DNA of 64,000 nucleotides from Nostocoides sp. F2B08 (lineage in GTDB: Bacteria; Actinomycetota; Actinomycetes; Actinomycetales; Dermatophilaceae), in NCBI RefSeq assembly GCF_009184895.1, contig NZ_WESE01000010.1, positions 47,164 through 111,163 of the forward strand. The letters run 5' to 3'. Position numbers and translations under genes: made by a program. The notes under the pieces were generated by a model. The model ran no database searches, was not told the DNA's origin, and was given only the letters and a program-made list of their open reading frames with translations. This document shows, piece after piece, positions 54,982 to 63,903 of the stretch. The stretch's first letter is position 1. Each line of letters opens with the position of its first letter.

Positions 54982-56328
54982 CTACTCCAGGTCCCGCGAG
55001 ATCCCGGGCAGCAGCGTCTCGCCGTGCCGCAGCCGGTCCAGGCTGCCGGGGCTGCGCTGCTCGAGGAAGTGCTTCGACTTCTGCCGGTAGCGCCACACCT
55101 GCACTCCCCCGAAGAACCAGAACACGAACATCACCGACATCGCGATGCGGAAGTCGTCGAGGGTGTACGTCTCCGGACCGCCCGGCGCGACGACGTCGAG
55201 GATGAAGCCGATGAGCCACATGGCAGCCAGCGAGGCCACGAAGCCGCCCATGTTGACGACGCCGGTCGCCCGGCCGAGGTGGTCCGGGCGGTTGAAGGTG
55301 CGGGCCATGTCGAAGCTCGCCATCGACACCGGCCCTCCCGCCGCCGTGACGATGACGAGCAGCGCGAGCACCCCGATCGGCGCCGGACCCGGCCAGAGCA
55401 GGACGACGGCCCACATGACCATGATCGCGATGACGATGCCGAGGACGATCCAGGACCGGTGGTACGGATGGCGCGCGACCGCCCGCCCGGTGATCGGCCC
55501 GACGATGAGCGCCGTCACCGTCATGAGCATGATGAGCGAGCTCGCGAGCGCCGAGGACAGGCCCTGGCCGGCGACGAGGAAAGGGTAGCCCCAGAGCAGC
55601 CCGAAGACGTTGGCGCCGAACATCGAGGTGAAGTGCGAGTACATCCCCAACCGGGTTCCGGGGTTCTGCCAGATATCGCGCATGGTCCACGCCAGCGCCC
55701 GGATCTTGATCCGCTCGATCGCCTGGCCGCTGTAGGGCGAGTCCATGACGACGATGAGGACGCCGATCATCACCGCGAACCCGAAGGAGGCCGCGAACGC
55801 GAAGGTGGGGGTCCAGCCGTAGCTGGCCAGCGCATACGAGAGGGGCGCGGCGGCGGCGAGCGCGCCGATCTGGCCGAGCATGCCGGTCAGCTGCGTGACG
55901 AGCGGCGCCTGCCGGACCCGGAACCACAGCGCCACCAGACGCATGAGCGAGATGAAGATCATCGCGTCCCCGGCGCCGAGGAGGACCCGCGCGAGCACCC
56001 CCGCCTCGAAGCTCCCGGCGAAGGCGAACCACAGCTGGCCCGCGGTCATGAGCGCCAGACCGCTGAGGATCAGCCGCTTTGGTCCCCACCGGTCCAATGC
56101 CACGCCGACGGGCACCTGCATGACGACATAGACCGAGAGCTGGACCACCGTGAACGTCGACAGCTGGGCGGCCGTGATGTCGAACCGCTCCGCCGCGAGC
56201 AGTCCGGCCACGCCGAGGGAGGTCCGGTGGAAGACCGCGAGGATGTATGCGGTCAGCGCCACCACCCAGATGAGCCAGGCTCGGCGGCGCCCGATGTTGT
56301 GGATCTGCCGCTTGAGCGGCGAGCTCAC
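54982..56328 (-). CDS. Major facilitator superfamily transporter
   Basis: 448 aa, twelve predicted helices. Between helices 2 and 3 lies VGVALDRWGPKRLILSG, the MFS G-x-x-x-D-R-x-G-x-(K/R) loop; RVLLGAGDAMIFISLMRLVALWF is helix 4 of the anion/nitrate-glucarate-like branch. No substrate can be assigned. GTG start overlaps the gabT stop by 4 nt, so it is the second gene of the gabT operon and may import GABA or a related amino compound; that is inference from position only. Confidence 0.88.
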   Translation of the reverse strand: MSSPLKRQIHNIGRRRAWLIWVVALTAYILAVFHRTSLGVAGLLAAERFDITAAQLSTFTVVQLSVYVVMQVPVGVALDRWGPKRLILSGLALMTAGQLWFAFAGSFEAGVLARVLLGAGDAMIFISLMRLVALWFRVRQAPLVTQLTGMLGQIGALAAAAPLSYALASYGWTPTFAFAASFGFAVMIGVLIVVMDSPYSGQAIERIKIRALAWTMRDIWQNPGTRLGMYSHFTSMFGANVFGLLWGYPFLVAGQGLSSALASSLIMLMTVTALIVGPITGRAVARHPYHRSWIVLGIVIAIMVMWAVVLLWPGPAPIGVLALLVIVTAAGGPVSMASFDMARTFNRPDHLGRATGVVNMGGFVASLAAMWLIGFILDVVAPGGPETYTLDDFRIAMSVMFVFWFFGGVQVWRYRQKSKHFLEQRSPGSLDRLRHGETLLPGISRDLE

Positions 56329-57659
56329 CCCGCGTGCTCGGCGAAGGCGTCCTCGAGGATGTCGAGACCCTCGTGGAGGAGCTCGTCGGGAGCGGACAGC
56401 GGCGGGAGGAAGCGGAAGACGTTGCCGAACGTGCCGCACGTGAGGGTGACCAGGCCCTGGCCGTGGCAGTACCTGTTGACGGCCCCGGTGAGGGCGGCGT
56501 CCGGGGTCTTGGCGTCGAGGTCGCTGACGAGCTCGACGGCGAGCATCGCTCCTCGGCCGCGGATGTCGCCGATGACGCCGTACTTGTCGGCGAGGGTCTC
56601 CAGCCGCGGCCGGAAGATGGCCTCGACCTCGCGCGCCCGCCCGCACGCGTCGGTCTCCTCCATCCACTCCATCGAGGCGAGCGCGGCGGCGCACGCGACC
56701 GGGTTGCCGCCGTAGGTGCCGCCCAGACCGCTGACGTGGATCGAGTCCATGACGTCCGCGCGTCCGGTCACCGCGGCGAGCGGCATGCCGCCGGCGATGC
56801 CCTTGGCGGTCGTGATCAGGTCGGGGACGACGCCCTCGTGGTGGCTGGCGAACCAGTCGCCCGTGCGGGCGAAGCCGGTCTGCACCTCGTCGGCGATGAG
56901 GAGGATCCCGTTGTCCGTGCAGTAGTCGGCGACCTTGGCCAGGAACCCCGGCGCCGGGACGATGAAGCCGCCCTCCCCCTGGATCGGCTCGATGATGACG
57001 GCCGCGCAGTTCTCCTCGCCCACCTGGGCGTGCACGAGCGAGACGAACTCGTCGAACGCCTCGTCGGCGCAGGCGTCCGGCCCCGTCGGCCAGCGGTAGG
57101 GGTAGGCCATGGGGACCCGGTAGATCTCGCCGGCGAAGGGGCCGAACCGATGCTTGTAGGGCATGTTCTTCGAGGTCAGACCCATGGTGAGGTTGGTCCG
57201 GCCGTGGTAGGCGTGGTCGAAGGCGACGACGGCCTGGCGACCGGTGTGGTGCCGGGCGACCTTGATCGCGTTCTCCACCGCTTCGGCGCCGCTGTTGAAC
57301 AGGGCGCTGCGCTTCTCGCCGTCACCGGGGGTGAGCTCGGCGAGCTTCTCCGCCACCTCGACGTACTGCTCGTAGGGCGTGACCATGAAGCACGTGTGGG
57401 TGAACTTCGCGATCTGCTCCTGGACCGCTGCGACCACCTTCGGGTTGCCGTTGCCGACCGTCGTCACCGCGATGCCGGACCCGAAGTCGATGAGCTGGTT
57501 GCCGTCGACGTCGACGAGGATGCCGCCCTCGCCCCGGACGATGTAGGCCGGCAGGCCCGTGCCCACCCCGGCCGAGACGGCGGCCGCTTTGCGGGCGGCG
57601 AGCTCCGCGGACCGCGGCCCGGGGACGGAGGTGGCGAGGATGCGCTTCTGCTCGATCAC
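56325..57659 (-). CDS. gabT: 4-aminobutyrate aminotransferase
   Basis: 444 aa from the GTG at 57659, chosen because a TATGAT hexamer lies 7 nt upstream; the ATG at 57671 overlaps that hexamer. PLP class III transaminase: GIAVTTVGNGNPKVVAAVQ near 55, FNSGAEAVENAIKVARHHTGR near 115, PIQGEGGFIVP near 215, LIADEVQTGFARTG near 243, and the PLP lysine in ITTAKGIAGGMPLAAV near 275. It transfers the GABA amino group to 2-oxoglutarate. Followed by the overlapping MFS gene. Confidence 0.93.
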   Translation of the reverse strand: MIEQKRILATSVPGPRSAELAARKAAAVSAGVGTGLPAYIVRGEGGILVDVDGNQLIDFGSGIAVTTVGNGNPKVVAAVQEQIAKFTHTCFMVTPYEQYVEVAEKLAELTPGDGEKRSALFNSGAEAVENAIKVARHHTGRQAVVAFDHAYHGRTNLTMGLTSKNMPYKHRFGPFAGEIYRVPMAYPYRWPTGPDACADEAFDEFVSLVHAQVGEENCAAVIIEPIQGEGGFIVPAPGFLAKVADYCTDNGILLIADEVQTGFARTGDWFASHHEGVVPDLITTAKGIAGGMPLAAVTGRADVMDSIHVSGLGGTYGGNPVACAAALASMEWMEETDACGRAREVEAIFRPRLETLADKYGVIGDIRGRGAMLAVELVSDLDAKTPDAALTGAVNRYCHGQGLVTLTCGTFGNVFRFLPPLSAPDELLHEGLDILEDAFAEHAG

Positions 57660-57666
57660 GCTCCCG

Positions 57667-57672
57667 ATCATA
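57667..57672 (-). promoter_or_regulatory. -10 hexamer of gabT
   Basis: TATGAT on the minus strand is 7 nt before the GTG at 57659. Confidence 0.5.
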
Positions 57673-57722
57673 GGGCTGAGCGAGGGTGCCCCGGCAGGGG
57701 TCGTTCCGAGCAGGACGCGGCC

Positions 57723-58271
57723 TCAGCCGCGCAGCTTGCCGGCGACCGAGACGAGCATGTCGAGCATGACGTCCAGTTCGGTGAGGCAGCGATCGTGCGG
57801 GTCGAACTCGCCATCGGTCCAGTCCGTGTTGGTCGAGAGGGCCACCTGCGCGCGGATGCCGTACTGCTGGAAGTTCGCGACCACCGGCCGCCAGTGCTCC
57901 ACGGCGCGGACCCCGCCCATGCCGCCGTAGGACACGAAGGCGACGGGCTTGCCCACCCACTCGGGGCCGAGCGAGTCGTAGGCGTTCTTGAACGCGCCCG
58001 GGACACCGTGGTTGTACTCGGGGGTGACGAAGACGAAGGCGTCGCACCGGTCGATCGCCGCACTCCACTCGCGCACCTGGGGTGAGTCGTAGACCCGGCT
58101 GCCGCCGCCTGGCTGGACGTTGGAGGTCAGGAGCGGCACGTCGAACGAGCGCAGGTCGAGCAGCTCGAACGTCGCGTCCTCGCGGTGACGGGCGCGCTCG
58201 TGGACCCACTCCCCCACCGCCTGACCCTTGCGGCCGTCGCGGATGGACCCGATGATGACGCCGATCCTCAT
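57723..58271 (-). CDS. NADPH-dependent FMN reductase
   Basis: 182 aa flavodoxin-like oxidoreductase. Opening MRIGVIIGSIRDGRKGQAVGEWV holds the FMN phosphate loop; FVFVTPEYNHGVPGAFKNAYD near 90 is the family's flavin-contact motif; FVSYGGMGGVRAVEHWRPV near 125 completes the site. It reduces quinones, azo compounds or free flavin with NAD(P)H. AGGAGAG gives a good ribosome-binding site 4-5 nt before the ATG. It stands 51 bp upstream of the gabT promoter region on the same strand. Confidence 0.9.
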   Translation of the reverse strand: MRIGVIIGSIRDGRKGQAVGEWVHERARHREDATFELLDLRSFDVPLLTSNVQPGGGSRVYDSPQVREWSAAIDRCDAFVFVTPEYNHGVPGAFKNAYDSLGPEWVGKPVAFVSYGGMGGVRAVEHWRPVVANFQQYGIRAQVALSTNTDWTDGEFDPHDRCLTELDVMLDMLVSVAGKLRG

Positions 58272-58432
58272 AGCTCTCCTTGACGTGTCAACCAGTTGCT
58301 CACGACTCTAGGGGTATGCGCGGGTCGCCTCGCGCGCTCGCGAGGGACGAACACGCGGGCTCGTCGCGCCCACAATGCTCGTGCCCTCCCCTATCGTTGG
58401 GTCACGCGTCGTCGAGCTGAGGCGGGGAACTC

Positions 58433-60430
58433 ATGATGCACGAGCGGGTGGACGGCCGGCACCGGTCGAGAAGCATGCTCGCGGTGGTCCGCGTGGCCGT
58501 TGCGACGGTCGTCACGAGCGTCGCGATGACGCTCACCCCGGTGATGTCCGCCGGCTCCGGTCCGGACCGCGCGCCCGAGACGACCGTCCTCGAAGAGGCC
58601 GTGACACCGGCCGATGCAGTCGTCACCGCCGACTTCGACCTCGCCGCGGTCGCGGTCGGTCCGGACTCCGAGCTCGCCGAGGTCGACGTGCGGGTCCACG
58701 CCGACGGCGAATGGTCGGAATGGATCACTCTCGACGTGCTGTCCGAGGACCAGGGCCCGGACCCGGGGACGGAGGAGCACTCGGCCAGCCGCACCATGAC
58801 CGAACCGCTGCTGGCCGCCGGCAGCAGCAGGGTCGAGGTGAGGGTTCCGGGGGGCGAGAGCGCGGAGGTGATCCTCGTCGACGGCGGCCCAGAGGAGCGG
58901 TCGCCATCCGCCGCCGCGTCGGCCCGGCCGTTCATCGTCACCCGCGCCGAGTGGGGCGCGAACGACAGCCTGATGAACTGCATCCCTGATTCACTGCCCG
59001 GATACAAGGGCGCAGTCGTGCACCACACGGTGAACGCGAACACGTACACGGCCGCCCAGGCGCCGGCACTTGTGCGCAGCATCTTCGCGTACCACACGAC
59101 CGCGCAGGGCTGGTGCGACATCGGCTACCAGTTCCTCGTCGACCGGTTCGGCACCGTCTACGAGGGACGAACGGGAGCACTGGACCGGGCCGTCGAGGGG
59201 GCGCAGTCGGCCGGCTTCAACACCCAGACGTTCGGCGTGTCCATCATCGGCGACTTCTCGAACGAGGCTCCGAGCGCAGAGAGCCTGGCCGCCGTCGACT
59301 CCGTGATCCAGTGGCAGCTCGCCCTGGACGGCGTCGATCCCCGCGGCGAGTCCGAGTTCACGTCCATGGGCAACGGCAAGTTCCCGGCCGGGACGGTCGT
59401 TCGGCTCCCCACCGTGATGGGACACCGGGACAACGGCCAGACCCTGTGTCCCGGTGATCGGCTGTACGACCTCCTCCCGACCTTCCGGACATCGCTCCGG
59501 AGTCCCCTCGAGCCCGATCCGGGGGTCGAACGCCAAGGCGGACGCGACCGCTATGCGACCTCGGCCCTGATCAGCGAGCGGGCCTTTCCCGACGGGGCAC
59601 CGGTGGCCTACCTCACCTCCGGCCTCACCTTCCCGGACGCGCTCTCGGGGGCACCCGCCGCCACGGCCTCGGGGGGCCCGCTGCTCATCACCCACCCCGA
59701 CTACCTGCCCGACGTCATCGCCGCGGAGCTCGCCCGGCTGCGCCCCCAGCGGATCATCGTCCTCGGCGGCACGGGAGCGGTCTCGGACGTCGTCGCGGAG
59801 GCAAGCGCCGCATACTCCACGGAAGGCGCCGCGCGACTGGGCGGGTCGACTCGCTATGCCACCTCGGCGCTGATCAGCGCGGAGATGTTCGCCCCGGACG
59901 TGCCGGTCGCCTTCGTCGCGACGGGCACTGCGTTCCCGGATGCACTGTCGGGTGCCCCAGCAGCCGCGCTGCTCGGGGGACCGCTTCTGCTGACCCTGCC
60001 GGATCGCGTCCCAGACGTCATCGCCGCGGAACTGGGCAGGTTGCGACCGGAGCGGATCGTCGTGCTCGGCGCCAGTGGCGCGGTGAGCGACTCGGTCGTG
60101 GAGACGCTGGGCTCGCTCGCGACGCTGGGCGCCGGGCGGATGTCGGGTCCGACCCGGTACGAGACCTCGGCCCGGGTCAGTGCCGGCACCTTCCCCTCGG
60201 GGGTTCCGGTCGCCTACGTCGCCACCGGACGCAACTTCCCGGACGCCCTGTCCGCAGCGCCTGTCGCCGGCAGGCAGGCCGGACCCCTGCTCATCACGGA
60301 TCCGCGCAGCCTCTCACCGGCCGCGGCCGAAGAGCTCCGTCGCCTGGCGCCGCAGCGGATCGTGGTCCTCGGTTCCGACGCGGCCGTGTCGCGGAGGGTC
60401 CACCTCGCGCTGGGCGAGTATCTGCCCTGA
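58433..60430 (+). CDS. N-acetylmuramoyl-L-alanine amidase with three CWB2 repeats
   Basis: 665 aa. Signal peptide (~15-40, MLAVVRVAVATVVTSVAMTLTPVMSA). A linker follows to ~160, then a PGRP/amidase-2 domain (~163-345): VTRAEWGANDS, VVHHTVNANTY (zinc His), AYHTTAQGWCDIGYQFLVDRFGTVYEGR and VMGHRDNGQTLCPGDRLY (second zinc site). Three CWB2 cell-wall-binding repeats start at GGRDRYATSAL, LGGSTRYATSAL and MSGPTRYETSAR, ending with VVLGSDAAVS. It cleaves the peptidoglycan amide bond and stays on the wall. A GGCGGGG element precedes two adjacent ATGs (58433 and 58436). Confidence 0.93.
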   Translation: MMHERVDGRHRSRSMLAVVRVAVATVVTSVAMTLTPVMSAGSGPDRAPETTVLEEAVTPADAVVTADFDLAAVAVGPDSELAEVDVRVHADGEWSEWITLDVLSEDQGPDPGTEEHSASRTMTEPLLAAGSSRVEVRVPGGESAEVILVDGGPEERSPSAAASARPFIVTRAEWGANDSLMNCIPDSLPGYKGAVVHHTVNANTYTAAQAPALVRSIFAYHTTAQGWCDIGYQFLVDRFGTVYEGRTGALDRAVEGAQSAGFNTQTFGVSIIGDFSNEAPSAESLAAVDSVIQWQLALDGVDPRGESEFTSMGNGKFPAGTVVRLPTVMGHRDNGQTLCPGDRLYDLLPTFRTSLRSPLEPDPGVERQGGRDRYATSALISERAFPDGAPVAYLTSGLTFPDALSGAPAATASGGPLLITHPDYLPDVIAAELARLRPQRIIVLGGTGAVSDVVAEASAAYSTEGAARLGGSTRYATSALISAEMFAPDVPVAFVATGTAFPDALSGAPAAALLGGPLLLTLPDRVPDVIAAELGRLRPERIVVLGASGAVSDSVVETLGSLATLGAGRMSGPTRYETSARVSAGTFPSGVPVAYVATGRNFPDALSAAPVAGRQAGPLLITDPRSLSPAAAEELRRLAPQRIVVLGSDAAVSRRVHLALGEYLP

Positions 60431-60440
60431 CCCGCGGACC

Positions 60441-60905
60441 TCAGGCCGAGAGCGTCTTCTCCAGATTGGCCGCGAAGCGGTTGCCCATCTGTTGGACGAC
60501 GGCGTGCATGGCGGGCTCGATGACCTTGCCCGCCCAGCTCGGCGCCGGCAACATCGCATGGACGGTCAGGCCGATCGCCAGGCGGGTCGACGCCTGCGTC
60601 ACCGCTTCGAGCGAGTACCACCCGTCCGCCCCGGCGAGCTCACGGCCGTCCGGGTCGTGCGTGAAGTCGATGCGGGTCGGCTTCTGGAGGTCCATGGCCT
60701 CCGTGAAGTGCGCCGCGAACTCCCCTCCGGGGTAGGGAATGCCATGCAGCTCCCACACCCAGGTTCCGGTGTCGACGACACGGATCTCCCGCAGGAACGG
60801 CGTCATCTGGGCGACCTGGTGCGGGTCGGAGACGACGGCCCAGATCGCCCCCTGGGCGTAGGGGATCTCGGCGACCTTCTCGATCGAGGTGGCGAAGCGG
60901 TTCAC
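60441..60905 (-). CDS. SRPBCC (polyketide cyclase/START-like) protein
   Basis: 154 aa. Helix-grip fold for hydrophobic ligands: AEIPYAQGAIWAVVSDPHQVAQMTPFLREIRVV start, LELHGIPYPGG-type strands, and the long C-terminal helix VIEPAMHAVVQQMGNRFAANLEKTL. It may bind a lipid, isoprenoid or polyketide. GTG start at 60905 with TACGGT 6 nt upstream (leaderless). Divergent from the lycopene cyclase gene, so a carotenoid link is possible but only positional. Confidence 0.85.
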   Translation of the reverse strand: MNRFATSIEKVAEIPYAQGAIWAVVSDPHQVAQMTPFLREIRVVDTGTWVWELHGIPYPGGEFAAHFTEAMDLQKPTRIDFTHDPDGRELAGADGWYSLEAVTQASTRLAIGLTVHAMLPAPSWAGKVIEPAMHAVVQQMGNRFAANLEKTLSA

Positions 60906-60911
60906 CGTCCC

Positions 60912-60917
60912 ACCGTA
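60912..60917 (-). promoter_or_regulatory. -10 hexamer of the SRPBCC gene
   Basis: TACGGT on the minus strand is 6 nt before the GTG at 60905. Confidence 0.45.
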
Positions 60918-60961
60918 TTGGGTGCGCGTCCCGCGGTGGCGCGGGCTGCGAGGATGGACGC

Positions 60962-62164
60962 GTGGACACCGGGAGCGCGTTCGATCTCGCGGTCGTCGGG
61001 CTCGGTCCAGCCGGGAGGGCGGTGGCCTCCCGCGCCGCGGCTCGCGGCCTGTCCGTCCTCGCACTCGACCCGCGCCCCGAAGCGGTGTGGAGCCCGACCT
61101 ATGGCATCTGGGGCGATGAGCTGAACGAACTGCCCGAGTCGGTGGTCCGGGCACGCGTGGCAGGGCCCGAGCTGCGCGCCCGGAGGCGACATACCCTGCA
61201 CCGTGACTACCTCGTGCTCGACAACCTCGCTCTGCAGCAGGCCCTGCCGCTCGATGCGGTCGAGGTGCGGCGGGCGCGGCTCGAGGACGCGGACCTGGTC
61301 GACCTGCTCGGATCACGTCCAGGTCAGGCACGGGTCGTCGTCGACGCACGCGGCGCCCGACCGGAGGGGCACCTGCCGGACGATCCCGCTCCGGCCCAGA
61401 CCGCATACGGCATCGTCGTCCCGGCGGAGGACGCCGCCCCGGCGCTCGACGGCGCGGCCGGCCTGCTCATGGACTGGCGCACCGACTGGGCGGACGAGGG
61501 CGACCGGCGCGGGACGCCGACCTTCCTCTACGCGATCCCTCTCGGCCAAGGTCGGGTGCTGCTGGAGGAGACGTGTCTGGCGGCCGCACCCGCCATGACG
61601 ATCCCCGAGCTCAAGCGCCGGTTGCGCCGCAGACTCGTCTCGCGGGGTATCCGGCCGGCCGTCGTCGACGCACCACTGGAGCGCGAGATCGTCCGCATCC
61701 CGATGCGCGGTCGGGGTCATGGTCCCGCGGAAGGGATCCTCGCCGTCGGCACCGCCGGGCGGGGAGGGAACCTCGTCACGGGCTACTCGGTGGCCCACTC
61801 GCTACGGCACGCCGACGAACTCGCCCGCGCGATCGGGACCGGGCTGCGAGGCGAGGGCCGGTTGCCGTCCGAGATCGACCCCACCGGCCCGGGCGACCTG
61901 CTGCGCGAGATGGGTCTGCGGGCGCTGCTCCGGCTCGACGTCGACGGGACGCTCGAGCTGTTCGAGGCATTCGGGCGGCTGCCGGTCCAGGCGCAGCGTG
62001 ACTTCATGTCTCGTGACTCGACCGCACCGGCCATGGCGTCGGCCATGTGGGGGGTGTTCCGGCGGATGCCGCCCCGGGCCAAGCGCGCCCTCGTCGCTGC
62101 GACGCTCGGGCCGTCGAGGGGCCGGCTCTCGAGGTCGTCGGCGCGGATCCCTCTCGAAGGGTGA
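60962..62164 (+). CDS. Lycopene cyclase family protein
   Basis: 400 aa flavoprotein. FAD-binding VVGLGPAGRAVASRAAARG near 10-28; YGIWGDELNELPES near 47-60, the CrtY/CrtL-type substrate motif; MDWRTDW near 170; second flavin segment ILAVGTAGRGGNLVTGYSVAHSLRHAD near 260. CrtL/CrtY cyclases close the ends of lycopene to beta-rings. No other carotenoid genes are in the window, so lycopene as substrate is inferred. GTG start; the region before it lacks a clear ribosome-binding site. Divergent from the SRPBCC gene. Confidence 0.86.
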   Translation: MDTGSAFDLAVVGLGPAGRAVASRAAARGLSVLALDPRPEAVWSPTYGIWGDELNELPESVVRARVAGPELRARRRHTLHRDYLVLDNLALQQALPLDAVEVRRARLEDADLVDLLGSRPGQARVVVDARGARPEGHLPDDPAPAQTAYGIVVPAEDAAPALDGAAGLLMDWRTDWADEGDRRGTPTFLYAIPLGQGRVLLEETCLAAAPAMTIPELKRRLRRRLVSRGIRPAVVDAPLEREIVRIPMRGRGHGPAEGILAVGTAGRGGNLVTGYSVAHSLRHADELARAIGTGLRGEGRLPSEIDPTGPGDLLREMGLRALLRLDVDGTLELFEAFGRLPVQAQRDFMSRDSTAPAMASAMWGVFRRMPPRAKRALVAATLGPSRGRLSRSSARIPLEG

Positions 62165-62241
62165 TGCCACCGATGTGCGGGCGCCCTAGGCTCGTCGGGA
62201 CAGGCTGAACAGCCGGTTCTCCCGATGCGAGGAGCATGCCC

Positions 62242-63009
62242 ATGAGCGATGGCGGGGGCTTGGTCGACGGAGCCGCGGAGCCCACCGCCCGGGACCGGCG
62301 GGTGCTCAGCCCACGGCGGCCCTGGTTCTGGATTCTCGTCGCGGTCGGGCTTCTCCTCCTCGGTGCGGGCCTGCGCGATCTCGCCCTCGCCCTGAGCGAA
62401 TGGGAACCGCCGGGAAACCTCACGCCCCGGACGGCCTACGTGATCTCAGCCCTGCTCGTGTTCGCCGACGGAGTCTGCGCGATCTTCCCCGCCGAGACGA
62501 CGCTCATCACGACCTCCACGTTGGCGGTGCAAGGACTGCTCGACCTGCCCGTGGTCATCCTGGCTGGAGCGGTGGGTGCGATCACGGGTGACTCCGCGCT
62601 GTACTGGCTGGCCCGGCTCAGCCGACGTCGGTTCCAGCGACAGCTCGACGCGGCGATGCGTAGGGACAATGTCGCCGAGGCTATGGACCTCATCGGGTCC
62701 AGCGCACCCGTCCTGCTCGTCGTCGGTCGATATGTTCCCGGCCTTCGGTTCGTCGTCAACGCAACCTGTGGCTTGACGCCGTACCCGTACCGGAAGTTCC
62801 TCCTGTGGTCGTCGATCGGCGGGACGCTGTGGTCGATCGTCACCTGCCTGACGGCCTACCTCCTCGGGACGGCGTTGGGCGACAACCCGATCGCGGCTCT
62901 CGTCCTGTCCAGCCTGGTCAGCACGTTCGCAGTGGCGATCGTCTTCGTCCTGATCCGGCGGCACCGAGCCGCACGAAAGGCGGCGATGGTGACGAACGAG
63001 CCTGCGTGA
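62242..63009 (+). CDS. DedA-family membrane protein
   Basis: 255 aa from the ATG at 62242, chosen because GAGGAG lies 7 nt upstream; the ATG at 62236 would leave it only 1 nt away. Hydrophobic helices at ~32-55, 70-90, 95-125, 155-175 and 185-235. DedA/SNARE-associated core: IFPAETTLITTSTLAVQG near 82-100, GAITGDSALYWLARLSRRR near 112, and GRYVPGLRFVVNATCGLTPYPYRKFLLWS near 155, with its conserved Arg/Gly/Pro set. DedA proteins act in membrane homeostasis and lipid flipping (undecaprenyl-phosphate for some). Uncharacterised in this lineage. Confidence 0.9.
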   Translation: MSDGGGLVDGAAEPTARDRRVLSPRRPWFWILVAVGLLLLGAGLRDLALALSEWEPPGNLTPRTAYVISALLVFADGVCAIFPAETTLITTSTLAVQGLLDLPVVILAGAVGAITGDSALYWLARLSRRRFQRQLDAAMRRDNVAEAMDLIGSSAPVLLVVGRYVPGLRFVVNATCGLTPYPYRKFLLWSSIGGTLWSIVTCLTAYLLGTALGDNPIAALVLSSLVSTFAVAIVFVLIRRHRAARKAAMVTNEPA

Positions 63010-63060
63010 GTCGGCGGCGCGCGCAACTCACATGGCGCGACTCCCAGCGGCCGGACTCGC

Positions 63061-63066
63061 TACTCT
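63061..63066 (+). promoter_or_regulatory. -10 hexamer of a leaderless promoter
   Basis: TACTCT is 6 nt before the ATG at 63073. Confidence 0.45.
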
Positions 63067-63072
63067 CGGCGC

Positions 63073-63372
63073 ATGAGCCCCTCCCTGCAGCGCGCACTCG
63101 GTGCGGTCGGCCTGGTCACGGCCGGAATCCTGTCCCTCCCGGTGGTCGCGTCCGTCCTCGACGGGCCTGGCGCCGAGAACTGGATCATCCCTGTCGACCT
63201 GCTCCTGATGGCCGGCATCGGGGCCGGTGCCGGTGTCGCCCTCCCGGCACTGACGACGCCGGGAGCTCCCACGGGTCGGCGCGCCCTCATCGGTGCAGCC
63301 TGGGGGGTCCTCGCCGCCCTCATCGGGCTCCTCGTCTTCTGGCTCCTCCTCAGCGGCTTCGGCGGTGCCTAG
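63073..63372 (+). CDS. Small membrane protein of unknown function
   Basis: 99 aa with three hydrophobic segments (~8-28, 39-60 and 72-95) joined by short loops; the middle loop GAPTGRR is positively charged and probably cytoplasmic. No family recognised. A clear leaderless -10 precedes it, which supports it being real. 15 nt after its stop the GNAT acetyltransferase begins, so the two may be co-transcribed. Confidence 0.7.
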   Translation: MSPSLQRALGAVGLVTAGILSLPVVASVLDGPGAENWIIPVDLLLMAGIGAGAGVALPALTTPGAPTGRRALIGAAWGVLAALIGLLVFWLLLSGFGGA

Positions 63373-63387
63373 CAGGCGGTGGGTTGC

Positions 63388-63903
63388 GTGACGACCACCC
63401 GGTCCGGGAGGGGCGTCATCGGACCGGTCCGCCTCCGTCCGATGCGGGTCGAGGATGTGTCGGCGGTCCTCGACATCCAAGAACCGGGGGCTGTCGCCGG
63501 ACTCGGCGAGGTGTTCCCGCAGGACTCGCATCCTTTCCCCCGCAGAGACATCCGCGAACGCTGGCTGCAGGAGATCGCCGCAGCTGACATCGACTGCTAC
63601 GTCGTCCTCGAGGATGAGGCGCCGGTCGGCTTCGCCGCCGTGCGGGGCGCGGAGATCCTCCACCTCGGCGTCGCCCTCGACAGGTGGGGGTCGGGGACCG
63701 CCCAGGCCGCGGACGATGCGGTCATCTCTCTCCTTCGGTCCCGAGGGGTGCGGCGAGCATGGCTCCTGGTCTTCACCGACAACCGACGGGGCCTCCGCTT
63801 CTACCAACGGCTCGGTTGGCGGCCGACCGGTGAGCGAGCCCGCAGCGCGTTCCCGCCCTACCCCGAGCTGCTCCGATACGAGCGGGCCCTCGACGACTCC
63901 TGA
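63388..63903 (+). CDS. GNAT-family N-acetyltransferase
   Basis: 171 aa from the GTG at 63388; an in-frame GTG at 63379 is also possible. The GNAT fold is seen in VRLRPMRVEDVSAVLDIQEP, the beta4 strand ILHLGVALDRWGSGTAQAADDAVISLLRSRG (acetyl-CoA pyrophosphate-binding region, with QxxGxG replaced by RWGSG), and WLLVFTDNRRGLRFYQRLGWRPTGER near 130-155. It transfers an acetyl group to an unknown amine. Confidence 0.88.
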   Translation: MTTTRSGRGVIGPVRLRPMRVEDVSAVLDIQEPGAVAGLGEVFPQDSHPFPRRDIRERWLQEIAAADIDCYVVLEDEAPVGFAAVRGAEILHLGVALDRWGSGTAQAADDAVISLLRSRGVRRAWLLVFTDNRRGLRFYQRLGWRPTGERARSAFPPYPELLRYERALDDS